A DNA stretch of 64,000 nucleotides from Arachnopeziza araneosa. Lineage: Eukaryota > Ascomycota > Leotiomycetes > Helotiales > Arachnopezizaceae. This document shows, in pieces, positions 22,115-32,298 of the stretch. The DNA lies in NCBI GenBank assembly GCA_003988855.1, contig QYAI01000139.1, positions 1-64,000 on the forward strand, written 5' to 3'. The notes beneath the pieces were generated by a model. It searched no databases. It was not told where the DNA came from and worked only from the letters and a program-made list of their open reading frames with translations. Numbering within the stretch: the first letter of the stretch is position 1; every line of letters begins with the position of its first letter. The translations under genes were made by a program, and so were the position numbers.

Positions 22115-24239
22115 ATGGCCAGCTCTTTTGAGAAGTCAGTGAAAGGCGCCACGAAGATCAAAGTATCCATTACCTATTTTCTGTAGCCGAATCCTATTGT
22201 AGCTAACGTTTACCTTTCAGGCTGCCCCTCCGAAATCAAAGTACACTCTTCTTCCATAAGCATCTACCATCCAAACTGATATCGTTGCTTTTTGAACAGA
22301 TACATCGAACATATTCTGATTGCCACACATTCTGGAGAAGCCGGGGTTGCAGAAGTCTTTCGAGCACTGCAAAATCGATTGCGAGATTCGACATGGACTG
22401 TCGTATTTAAGAGTTTAATTACTGTCCATTTAATGATTAGAGAAGGCTCTCAAGATGTCACTTTAGCTTACCTAGCAAGACATAGAAACATGCTTGCCAT
22501 AAGTAGTTTCTCTGATGGTGAGTAGTTCCGAGTCTGCCGGAATCATGCACTCTCTGTGTGGCTTAGCTTTAGCAGGCAGTTTTATTGAGACTGTGCTAAC
22601 AGAGCATGGCAAAGTTCAAACACAAGGACGGAATATACGGCACTATACGAACTACCTCGGTGAAAGAGCAAGGGCATATCGAGAAACAAAATGTGACTTT
22701 GTCCGAGGAGCGGAGAGTCGGTTAGAGAAGATGACAGTTGATAAAGGTCTGCTACGAGAGACCGAGACAGTCCAACACCAAATTACAGCTCTTTTGAAGT
22801 GTGATGTAAGTGAATACTTGGATCGTCAGGTCTTCTGCTGAGATTTAAGGTCCTCGATAATGAACCGGAAAATGAAATTACAATCACGGTTTTTAGAATG
22901 CTGGTATTAGATCTTTTAGCTATGTTCCACGTTATGAATCAAGCTATGATCAACATCTTAGGTATTGTTGCCAAGTTGCTTTTGTCATGGTATTGACTGA
23001 AATCAAGGTCATTTTTTCGAAATGTCGAGACCAGATGCAGAACGAGCTATGGAGATCTATAAAAACTTTACTCGACAGACTGATTTCGTAGTTCAGTACT
23101 TAAGTATAGCACGACAGTACGAACATCAGACTCGAGTTGAAGTTCCAAAGTTGAAGCATGCTCCGGTGAACTTGGGGAAACAGCTGGAAGATTATTTAAT
23201 GGATCCAGATTTTGAGATCAACAGGAGACAGTATCTAGCAGAGCAAGAATCCAAGAAAGGCCGAGCAACAATGAACGGAGCAAGTAAAATAACAGCAACT
23301 GCTTCTAAAGGCGACACCGAGTCCCGAGCTGCGACTGGAAGACAGTTCCCAGACACAAATCAGTCGACTATAGCTAAACATCAACCCGCCAAAGGACCCG
23401 ATCCAGATTTAATCGACTTTTTTGACTCGATCGAGCAAAATCAACAGCCAATGGCAACTCAGCCAGGTCTGCAAGGAGCCTCACAATTAACTAACGGATC
23501 TCCTTTCCAAATGCAGCAACCTCAAGTTTTTCAGCAAAATGGTTTTGCTCCACAGCAGACGAGTTTCCAAAACCAACCTCAGTTCAACCAGCAGCCCTTC
23601 CATCCTGCCTTTGCCGGGCAGCAAACTGTACAGCCGAGTCTCACCGGGGCTGGATTTGGTGGTTATACACCGCAACCGTCGTTTCAGCCTGGAAACCTTT
23701 CTTCGATTCCTCAGGACTCACCAGCGACTTTCCAACCACAAATCCCACTGCAGACCGGGCAACAAACCACTAATCCCTTCCGACAATCCATGATGATGGC
23801 GAATCCAACGGGTATGGTTGGTCCATCATTCCCAGCCTCATCTCCTATTACTTCGCCTATCAACCGTCAATCAACAAATCCCTTTGCCAAGCCGTTGTCT
23901 CCACCAACATTCTCTCCAGACCAACATTTGCAACAACAGCCTCTATTTCAAGAGCAGCAACAGCAACAGCAGCAAGCAGCTATCCGTCCTATGGCCACTG
24001 GCACGAATCCTTTCACTAAAAATATTGCAATGAACTCCGCATCTCGGCCCCAGACAAGTGCAGCTCTGCTACCGCAGCAAACAGGTAGCACAAATCCATT
24101 TCGTCAAAGCCAATTTGTAAACACCAGCACAGGTTCTGGATGGCAGCTTAACCAACAGCCTATGGGTGGTGGGCTCGACAATTTAGAAACTGTCCCAGTG
24201 TTCCCCAGACCCCAGCAACAGCAAGCATGGCAACAGTGA
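22115..24239 (+). CDS. AP180/CALM-type clathrin adaptor (ANTH domain), Yap1801-like
   Basis: Six exons: 22115-22162, 22221-22240, 22300-22517, 22615-22805, 22850-22961, 23008-24239, about 606 aa. The ANTH domain covers the first ~280 residues: 'SVKGATKIK', 'PPKSKYIEHILIATHSGEAG', 'IREGSQDVTLAYLARHRNML', 'QTQGRNIRHYTNYLGERARA'. Lys residues of the K-x9-K-x-K-H-type phosphoinositide site are likely in 'KSKYIEH'. The tail is Gln/Pro-rich with four NPF motifs (TNPFRQS, TNPFAKP, TNPFTKN, TNPFRQS) that bind EH-domain proteins, plus a short poly-Gln run. The role is PIP2-dependent recruitment of clathrin in endocytosis. Exon 2 is only 20 nt. The last three introns appear to end in AAG; for intron 3 a CAG acceptor 12 nt earlier (exon from 22603) would insert four residues, still in frame. 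Confidence 0.9.
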
Positions 24240-24532
24240 TTATAAGATAGAAGACCACGTCACGTTTTTGAGTCAAGTTATGAAGATCATTGCAGCACTG
24301 GCGTTGTGGGCATTTGATCTCGCGAATGAAGCGGGAAAGTAACTGGCATAGAATGCCTCATTTGTGATATTAGAAAGTCTCTAGATGTGGGAGGCTGCTG
24401 CTAATGACCATTAATAAAAAGTCTAAAATCACGAATGCTCTCTGCGCCATTGATGATGCTTTCCCCAAACTCCGATATGATACGCTAAACGCAGGACTTT
24501 AAACCTCTCGGCTCTTGTTTGTCGAGTGACTC

Positions 24533-25723
24533 TCAAAACACATCGTCGTCATCTATCTTAGGCTCAACTTTAATCTTTGCCACAGCCGCTTCGACAGCAG
24601 ATATAGTTCCAATGTTGGATGATGTGGCAGGCGAATGCTTGTGTGCAATTTCGTCCTCGATAATGACACCCAAGCCAGAAAATGCCTCGAACATGGCACG
24701 AGCACAATACTCTTGCATGCTGTATCCTCCAGCCGTATGGCGCTCTTCTGTTTTCGCAGGCACGAGCCACTCAGATTCGTAGTTAGTTTGGAGCACATAT
24801 CGTGAAGGTGTAAGATCCAGTCCGCCAAATGGATCATATGGCCTCTCTGCAACCACTGCCTCTTTTTTCTTAAGTCCCCTAAGTGTGAGACCTTCCCTTG
24901 TAGTACCATTGCTTTCAGATAGATTTTCAGCCAAATTTCTCCTAGCAGAACTCTTCTTCAATATAATTTTCTGTGCCTGGGCCGTGATTTTTGCTGCGTC
25001 TTCATTTGTGTTGGCTAGTCGCTCCAGTACCTCCCTTCGACTCTGCTCTACATCTTTTTTCTCTTCCTCTAGCTCCTGAAGTGCCGCCAGACGTCTTTGT
25101 CTAGCAGCCTCTTTCTCGGACTTCTCTCTCCTCTTCTCCAATTCTGCTGCTTCCAAACCTGCCTTCCTATTCTCCTCTATATCTCCAACATTGCTGTCTC
25201 GGTACTGCCGTAACCTTTCCTCCGCCTGAGCCTTCTCTTCTCTGCTTCCCTCAACCAGATCAAAAACCAAGCTCTCTACCTCTTCGAGATAGTTATTCCA
25301 GTCCAGTAGAGTCTCAAACTCGTCTTGTCTTCTATTGAACACTGCACCTACCCGTTTCCTGATATCCACCTCACGCTCAACCTTCAAGTCTCCGAAAAAA
25401 GCCTTATGGAAGCCACGTTTTCGCAAAGTTTTCCCGCAATAAGGGACTGGACAAGAAGCAGGACCTGAAGTGAATATGCGATCCACGCACGTAGAGCACA
25501 TCTTGTGGTAGCATTCTGGATTTATAAGGAATTCGAGCTTGGGATTGAGGTAGCGATTCGACTTGCAGACCGGACAGATATCGTCAGAGGGGTTGTTGTC
25601 AAATTTGGCTCCCGGACGCTGCATGTTCTTGGGCGGAGATGGCGAAGATGAGGGAGGTGGAAGACGCTGTCGATCGTGGCGTAAGAGGTCTGTTGAAATG
25701 TGAGGTGTGGCCGAGGCTGGCAT
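24533..25723 (-). CDS. TFIIH/CAK assembly subunit Tfb3 (MAT1 homologue)
   Basis: Single exon, 396 aa. A C3HC4 RING finger lies at about residues 50-105: 'ICPVCKSNRYLNP', 'PECYHKMCSTCVDRIF', 'CPVPYCGKTLRKRGF'. It is followed by the MAT1 helical region 'DIRKRVGAVFNRRQDEFETL' with 'DWNNYLEEVESLVFDL', then a long charged coiled coil. The C-terminal ~100 residues are the CDK-activating part ('YDPFGGLDLTPSRYVL', 'GGYSMQEYCARAMFEAFSG'). The protein links the CDK-activating kinase to TFIIH, in transcription initiation and nucleotide-excision repair. The ATG is 88 bp from the start of the divergent NudC gene. Confidence 0.93.
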   Translation of the reverse strand: MPASATPHISTDLLRHDRQRLPPPSSSPSPPKNMQRPGAKFDNNPSDDICPVCKSNRYLNPKLEFLINPECYHKMCSTCVDRIFTSGPASCPVPYCGKTLRKRGFHKAFFGDLKVEREVDIRKRVGAVFNRRQDEFETLLDWNNYLEEVESLVFDLVEGSREEKAQAEERLRQYRDSNVGDIEENRKAGLEAAELEKRREKSEKEAARQRRLAALQELEEEKKDVEQSRREVLERLANTNEDAAKITAQAQKIILKKSSARRNLAENLSESNGTTREGLTLRGLKKKEAVVAERPYDPFGGLDLTPSRYVLQTNYESEWLVPAKTEERHTAGGYSMQEYCARAMFEAFSGLGVIIEDEIAHKHSPATSSNIGTISAVEAAVAKIKVEPKIDDDDVF

Positions 25724-25811
25724 TTTGGAGTGGCTGATTTCAAAGCCTTGTCAAAACTTCTGGAAGAGACCACTTGCGTGAGCAACCACAATAACTCTTG
25801 ACATTGTGAAA
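25724..25811. promoter_or_regulatory. 88-bp divergent promoter between Tfb3 and NudC-like genes
   Basis: The two ATGs (25723 minus, 25812 plus) are separated by 88 bp, so the two genes must share promoter sequence or overlap in their 5' UTRs. No TATA-like element stands out. Confidence 0.5.
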
Positions 25812-26494
25812 ATGACAGACAAAGGTAATTAGAATTTTCCTGGACTTGTAAAATGTTCAAGTACTATTTTGTGACTCGATATTCACTACCTGAAAGTGAA
25901 AGCTGACTCTACCAGAACCTACCCCCGCCGAAGAGGCAGCAGCGCGTACAAAGGAGGCTGAAGAACAAGCTGCTCTCCCGTATAAGTGGACTCAAACAAT
26001 TGGCGATTTAGATATTACCACTGAAATCCCTGGAAATCTTAAAGGGAAAGATCTCGTTGTCGACATTAAGAAAAAGAAGCTCGTCGTCAGCGTGAAGGGC
26101 CAAGAACCCATTCTAAGTGTACGGCTTTCTACTCCTCCTGCTATTACACTGAAGACCACTGATCCCGACTATTCAGGGCGAGCTCCCCTACGAGATCCAC
26201 GTTGATGAGTCAACATGGACACTTACCACCTCCCCAAAAGGAACCAAGGTCCTTGAACTCCACCTTGACAAAGTCAACAAGATGCAGTGGTGGGAAAATG
26301 TCGTTACAACCGCCCCAAAGATTGATGTCACGAAGATCCAACCTGAGAATAGCAAGTTAAGCGACTTAGACGGAGAGACGAGGAGTATGGTTGAGAAGAT
26401 GATGTATGATCAGCGACAGAAGGAGATGGGAAAGCCAACTAGTGATGAGCAGAAGAAAGCGGATATGCTGAAGAAATTTCAGGAGCAGCAGTAA
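25812..26494 (+). CDS. NudC-like nuclear movement protein (CS domain)
   Basis: Three exons (25812-25824, 25916-26118, 26177-26494) give 177 aa. The short first exon encodes 'MTDK', and splicing yields 'EPTPAEEAAARTKEAEEQAA'. The CS (p23/Hsp20-like) domain runs from 'YKWTQTIGDLDITTEIP' through 'LVVDIKKKKLVVSVKGQEPI' and 'DESTWTLTTSPKGTKVLEL' to 'LDKVNKMQWWENVV'. The tail has the NudC-family 'DLDGETRSMVEKMMYDQRQK' with 'GKPTSDEQKKADMLKKF'. NudC proteins act as Hsp90-linked chaperones in the dynein/LIS1 nuclear-migration pathway. Intron 2 has an unusual GTACGG donor but is required for the frame. The length matches the small fungal NudC proteins. Confidence 0.9.
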
Positions 26495-26965
26495 GTGCCC
26501 TTAATCATTCTTGGAACTTTAGCAACAGGTACCAGTTCTAACTTGATATTAAGCCCGGAAATGGATTTCTCTAAAGCCAAGATCAATTGAAGCTCTAGAT
26601 ATTGTAGCAGGCACTATGGTGCATGAGGGAAAGCATTATTGACAAATGAATAAGACAGGATGAAACTTGCGTCAGTCTGCTGAAGAATTTGATATCATCG
26701 ACACGAGAACGAGGACTTGATATATTCCGGAGGGTAGACATTAAAGGCTCAAAGAGCCTTTCCTATCGCAGCCAAAGAGCTAATATCTTGACTTTGCTTA
26801 TGACTTGGTCGCAATAGAGCGCATTACGCTACTTGACTTTCAAATATGATACGAAGACCGGAGTCCATAATTTTGATATTGTACACCTAAAGTACAATCC
26901 TTTTTACACCCTGCACTGTTTTGATGCCCAATGCATACTCACTTTCATCTCAATATTTTAATCGA
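26495..26965. other. Convergent spacer between NudC and Swp1 genes
   Basis: 471 bp of 3' flanking DNA. No supported gene or RNA. Confidence 0.5.
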
Positions 26966-27937
26966 CTACCGTTCACCAGCCAAGCGTCTGCTTTGAACTT
27001 CGGACAAAGCCTTGCTTCCGCTCAAAAAAGCTACCAAGCCCACAACTCCAGAGGCAGGCAACATCTGGAATAGAGTCCAGCTGTAGTAGTAGAGGAAGAA
27101 GATGCCTTCCATAACCAAAATTGAACCGAAGAATAAACTGTGAGCAATTGGTGCATTGCTGATTGCTTTCGAGAGATGCGCGATATTAGCACCTAAGTAT
27201 GCCCAAGCTCCCAGGAGAACTGGCACGGTAGCCAGAACGGCAAGAACAAAAAACAAGGAGATGATCAACGGGCCGCTTCTAGGATCTGGCTTGAAAATGT
27301 GATGGATCTCGTTTAACTTTCCGTATCTCAAGGGCTTCTCATATTTTGGAAGAGGCGCATTGGCATCCGCTTTGATATCCAGATTAAAGACGTGGTTGCT
27401 GAATGCTTGGGGAGTACCAAAAGAGGCTAGGAGGAGGGTGGCTCGGAGGGGTTGGCTGGAAGAGAGGAGTTGGACTGGGAGGTCTTTTTGTGTCTGTTGA
27501 TTTATTAGCAAGTCTTGGTCAGATCTAGCAGAACATGAGAACGTACAAAGTCCACTTTGCCCTTCCCGGTTTCTTTCACTTGAAAAGGAAACGTAGCTTC
27601 CAACCCAGTGTCCTGGTCTCTTAAGAGAAGAAAAGCTTGATGTGGTCGCTTCGCCTTGCCAGCTTCTGTTGCTGTTAGAATAATCTTGAGCGTACCGGCA
27701 GCATCCAATTCCACAGGTTTCGCAAGAGGAACATGGTCGGAAAGCCTATGGCATTGAGTCAGTAGACAATTGGAAAAAGAATTCGTGGAGAGCTTACTTG
27801 TCCTTAAATGCACCACTAGCTCCTGCTTTACCCGTAACAGAGATAACCGCTTCGTCAAAACTCCATGACGAAGCCGCCTCGGTCACACTGGCTCCTAGTA
27901 ATAGGATGGAGGGGATTAGAGAGGGTAGGAAGCGCAT
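26966..27937 (-). CDS. Oligosaccharyltransferase subunit, Swp1/ribophorin II
   Basis: Three exons (27937-27798, 27745-27547, 27493-26966) with 52- and 53-bp introns give 288 aa. The N-terminus 'MRFLPSLI' followed by a hydrophobic core and 'VTEAASSWSFDEA' is a signal peptide. A lumenal beta-rich domain follows ('PHQAFLLLRDQDTGLEATFP'). The conserved 'HIFKPDPRSGPLIISLFF' leads into three C-terminal membrane segments, ending with 'LEAFL'-type helices around 'VVGLVAFLSGSKAL'. The length and layout match the short fungal Swp1. It is part of the ER complex that transfers glycan to Asn in nascent proteins. Confidence 0.88.
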
Positions 27938-28884
27938 GGTCGAGATATGTTGCGGAAAGTCGGATTCTTGGGAGGTTCAAGCCGCGTACATCAATTGTGA
28001 GATCTGTCCGAAGCTAGCGAAGAAGCGAAGTCCGGCTGCCGTAGACTTCAGAACCTACTAGGTAGCAGGCTATTATGGCCACAAGAGATCGTACAGAGCC
28101 ATATGATATTTACTATACCTTAGGACGGATGTACTACCCACATGTGTTATCAAAATCATCAAATACTGTGTTGCGAAGGTCCTCTCAATAGATCAAATCC
28201 GGGACGATGCCACTAATTACTCCAACTTCCATCCATAATACTTTAAACTTTATGTTCCCCCTGCAAGCACAATTATCGAGGAATGTTACATATTCGGCAC
28301 GCGAAAACAGTCATAGATTATACGTGTCGAAGCCTCAGATGTGAAGCAATATCATCAATCTGTAAAACCCCCTGAACAATTTATACAACATCCATTCACA
28401 GACTGAATGCAAGGGGGTCATCTCAAGTAGATATTCAAAGGGCCGGCGAATGCATTTGATACCTTTCGAATTCTACAACATTCCTGCAATCATATACAAT
28501 CACAAATAAACCTGCAAAATTGAACGTTCACCCGAATCGACAATATTGGGAATGATAAACTTCCCAATGAAACAAAAGATTCAAGATTAATTTGATAAGA
28601 CGCCAAGGAATGAGACTCGTTGAACAACAGAACAACCAACCTGAGAGAGAAGGGAAAGTCTCTATTCATTCACTCTTGTCTCTGCCCAAAATCGTTGCTC
28701 GCTATCCGTCCTTCTCATCCAATGCGTTATGCTGTAAATGCTGCAAACTCCAGCCGCTATGCTTAATTCCTCTCCCAATAGACATTGCTGAACACCGTGC
28801 TAAACACACCTTACGCATACTGCTTAACGATAATTCGAAACCAAAAAAAACTCGTAGAGGGTAAAATTGGAGAGTGATCGTGGC
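27938..28884. other. Spacer between Swp1 promoter and lipase 3' end
   Basis: About 950 bp AT-rich, with no supported gene. A plus-strand open frame at 28592-28864 lacks any recognisable feature. Confidence 0.5.
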
Positions 28885-31317
28885 TCATTGCAGAACTTTA
28901 GATTTCTCCTGTTGGGCATGGAAAAGCTTCTTATATCTGCTCTCAGGACTGCTTAGCGCTGTAGCATTCCTAGAGCTAGGCGATAGCGTTTCACCTATCT
29001 TTGGTCTAACTGTTGAGGGTGAGGTAGCCAGGACGCGGTCTGTTCTAGGCGTGATTGGCTGAGAAGTAGAGAAGAAATCTACGGGTTCATGTGGCTGACT
29101 CTGCGTAGGAACATAGGAGAGGCCCAGTTCAGGAACATCGGAGATGTCAGGTTCAGGGCTGCTTTCATCTGTAAGTGAGTCGATGTCGGCATCTGAACTT
29201 GGGGGGGAGAGTGTGGTTTCTCCTGCAGATGATATGTCTGGGATTTGAGGTCCAAAATATAGCGTGCTTCTGGGGAATTTGAGAAATCGATCGGGTTGAG
29301 GTGTTGGAAGCGGAGTTCCATGTAAAGAACGAGGGTCTGAAGTTGAGACTGGCGGAAGCTTTCTTCGTGTTACAATCCAATGAGAGCTCGTACTTCGCAA
29401 AGGGGGGCGTGCTCCACTGTTTCGTCCCTTATAGACAATTTCTTCTTCCTCACCACTCTTCTGATGAAGAGCATTAATGTTTGCTGTACTATCTCTCCTC
29501 TTTCTCGCTCCTCTTTTTGGCGAATTCATACAAGATCCAGTCGTCATGCGTCTCAAGTCGACTTGACTCGGGCTAAAGACGACTCTGGCTCTCAGAGCTT
29601 GGACCGCAGAATCCAGTTCCAACTCAACAGCACAGTGATTTCTTATCCTACTCAACTTCGGCCAAGTTGCTCGCTCGCCACATAGTAATGCTTGGACCAT
29701 GAAATCTGACGTCGGATTTTTGAGGATTTTAGGGAAGTCTTTGTAGTCAATTTGAGGCAATATGGTGATATCCCCCGAGTACTTCTGACTTAGGACAGAT
29801 CTAGCTTTTGTTACTAGATTAGGGAAGATTCCGAGCTCTGTAAGGACTTGCATTCGATGCAAGGCTTCGTCTTTGGCGAGATTCGTTAGAGTGTAGACCC
29901 AGCCAGGGCCTGGATCCGATTGAGCACCCTTAGTGATCGACTCCTCATCTCTGATTAAGAAGGGAACAACGTGAGGGTTAACCTGTGAAACAATGAAATG
30001 ATTAACATTGAACATCTCTGCAAGTCTAGTCATGGGTAGGTCATTATCGACACTTCCATCAATCCAGCGCTGAGGAGTAGGATTCCATGGAATCGTTTCA
30101 CCAGTGATGGGATTTTTAACAAGTAATGATGCTGTTGAGAAGAGTAATGGCACTGAACATGATGCTCCAACTGCCGACCATATCATGACATTCGGGGATG
30201 TGACATAGTTCAGAAGCCGTGGGAGCTCGTAAACCGATGCAGATGAAACAGTAATATTTAGAATCCGCCGAGTTCGATTATATGCCTCCTGAAATGTCAT
30301 ATCTCCCAAGATGTCATGCATAACTCTTGTGAGATGCCTGTTGTCGATCCATGCTCCTTGGGTCAAAAGCCGCCGCACACGTTCTAGTATCCCATCTTCT
30401 TTGCCGTCTTCCTCAAACACAGCGAGATCGCCATATGGAAACTTGGCTAGTACATCGGGTATCTCCTCATCAGTTCTCGTACACAGAACTGAGCAGACAA
30501 TGCTTCCCGCCGAAGCGCCGGAAATGATTCGTGGGAGTAGTTTTGCCTCGAAAAGTGCTTTCAACACTCCGATATGATTCATGCCAAAGGTCCCCCCTCC
30601 GCTCAATAGAAGAGCACTCCTTCCAAACGATTGTCTTGCATAAACGACCTGCTCTAATATATCCTTCGTTTCAAACCCATCCGGTAAATTCAGTTTGCTC
30701 ATCTCGACAAGCGATCGGATTGTATCTAGAGTTGAGTCGATGTAGCGTTCTATGAGATCTTTGGTACCAATGCGAGAATGCTTATAAAGTCTGATATTCC
30801 CCATGCCGCCGAGGTCCCTGGACAATGCCGTCCTGACCAAGAGAAGCATCTGCTTAACATCGCAATGTATTCTAGCATCATCCAGTTCTCTTAAGCGGGT
30901 CTCAATCAACGGCGTATCGAACTCCGAAGAGGTTGTATCGAATTTCCATGCCTCGTTGTCTTCCAGGATGTCCAGTTCCTTGGCCGCAGCCCGCCACTGT
31001 TCTATCGACTCTGCATTCTGCAGTCGCAAACTCACAATCTGCCTTCTCTCTTCTCTTCTCTCTTGCGTCGCTCTCTCTTGCTCAGTCAGGCCATCACGAA
31101 AGCTTAGGACCGTGCTGTTAACCAGTTGGGCACTCCCTTTCAAGACCTTGGCTGCGGGACCTAGTATTCCCCTACGCAAGCTTGCTAGAGATGGCTCTCT
31201 CTTCAACTTCGACTCATCTTTAGGAGTGTGATCTCTAGGCGGTGCCGAAGCCGGGAGCAGTTTGCCGTTATCGTCGCAGAGGAGAGTCGATTGATGGAGG
31301 TAGCCAAGTAAAACCAT
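28885..31317 (-). CDS. Triacylglycerol lipase, Tgl4/Tgl5-type patatin
   Basis: Single exon, 810 aa. An N-terminal DUF3336 domain (about residues 70-220: 'IEQWRAAAKELDILEDNEAW', 'LLLVRTALSRDLGGMGN', 'LYKHSRIGTKDLIERYI') precedes the patatin domain. The oxyanion Gly-rich loop is 'LLLSGGGTFGMNHIGVLKAL', the nucleophile elbow 'IISGASAGSIVCSVLC' (GxSxG) and the catalytic Asp 'QRWIDGSVDNDLPMTRL' (DGS). The C-terminal ~250 residues are Ser/Pro-rich. These lipases mobilise storage triacylglycerol from lipid droplets. The ATG at 31317 directly starts a hydrophobic segment ('MVLLGYLHQSTLL'); the family often has a longer N-terminus, so an extra upstream exon remains possible. Confidence 0.88.
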   Translation of the reverse strand: MVLLGYLHQSTLLCDDNGKLLPASAPPRDHTPKDESKLKREPSLASLRRGILGPAAKVLKGSAQLVNSTVLSFRDGLTEQERATQERREERRQIVSLRLQNAESIEQWRAAAKELDILEDNEAWKFDTTSSEFDTPLIETRLRELDDARIHCDVKQMLLLVRTALSRDLGGMGNIRLYKHSRIGTKDLIERYIDSTLDTIRSLVEMSKLNLPDGFETKDILEQVVYARQSFGRSALLLSGGGTFGMNHIGVLKALFEAKLLPRIISGASAGSIVCSVLCTRTDEEIPDVLAKFPYGDLAVFEEDGKEDGILERVRRLLTQGAWIDNRHLTRVMHDILGDMTFQEAYNRTRRILNITVSSASVYELPRLLNYVTSPNVMIWSAVGASCSVPLLFSTASLLVKNPITGETIPWNPTPQRWIDGSVDNDLPMTRLAEMFNVNHFIVSQVNPHVVPFLIRDEESITKGAQSDPGPGWVYTLTNLAKDEALHRMQVLTELGIFPNLVTKARSVLSQKYSGDITILPQIDYKDFPKILKNPTSDFMVQALLCGERATWPKLSRIRNHCAVELELDSAVQALRARVVFSPSQVDLRRMTTGSCMNSPKRGARKRRDSTANINALHQKSGEEEEIVYKGRNSGARPPLRSTSSHWIVTRRKLPPVSTSDPRSLHGTPLPTPQPDRFLKFPRSTLYFGPQIPDISSAGETTLSPPSSDADIDSLTDESSPEPDISDVPELGLSYVPTQSQPHEPVDFFSTSQPITPRTDRVLATSPSTVRPKIGETLSPSSRNATALSSPESRYKKLFHAQQEKSKVLQ

Positions 31318-32298
31318 CTTCCGTTCTGCTGCGCGCCATGAACAGGTGCTGTTGTGTTCTTTCTTCCAATGTTCCCAAGGCCTACTCTATATTCAGCATT
31401 CCTGGAGGGACAGAGAGTCGTCGTACAAGGCAGCCGTAACTCGCTCACGATGCCGTACGGAAAGTACGAGGGTACTTGGACACTGGGAAAGGCGGTGATG
31501 CATGCGAGCTAGGATGTCGAAGATCTGCCGTGGGGACCTTCCCTTCATCAAAGGGACGGAACAGGGACGTGAAAATGACCTGGCGTCACGAGTTCCCATT
31601 TTAGAACCGATTCAGGGTGGGGGGGGATTGATCGGACTTGCATTTCTCCAGCGATCGCATGTCCACGAGCAACCAAAGGGCATCGACATTCCCTCGATTC
31701 CTTTATTTTTGTTTTTGTTTTTTTTTGGGGTTATGGTGTGTCCAGCATCCGCATCATACACATTTTCACGCTGCAGCGGCATGAACCAATCACTCGAACC
31801 CCCACCCCGACCTCGCTCCTCCACCGAAAATGCTTCCCAATTCTGGGGGATTTGGGGATTGGAAGGACAGTGAGATGGCTCAGTAGTGGTGGTGGTGGCT
31901 CGCTGACTGCTTCGGCATGTCAGATATGATCAGGAGTTATCGAAGTGGTTGCTTCGTGACCAGCACACTAACCCACCCGGGCTTGGGCTTTCATCTGATA
32001 CAGTATCCCAAAGTCACATGCATATCCTGTGAGTACCTAGGGAGTCTCTACCGAACGAGAACAGATATATTCTATATTCTAAATTACAACCAAAGCAAAA
32101 GGGGTATACGCTTGGTTACGTCTTAACGCCGAGTTCCTCTCGAGCCAGATCTATTCTAGCGAGGCTTTGATACGTCCAACGCCGAGTTCGTAATGCCCAT
32201 CATCAACGAACAAAATGCAAATTGCACATGCCACACCTGTCGTATCACTCCTACACAGCCTATTCACCGTCCCCACACCGTATCCCACCACCACGAGA
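31318..32298. other. Spacer between lipase 5' end and xanthine dioxygenase 3' end
   Basis: About 980 bp. It contains a T-rich run (about 31702-31728) and a G-rich spot at 31617-31626. Open frames on both strands look like chance; no gene is supported. Confidence 0.5.
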
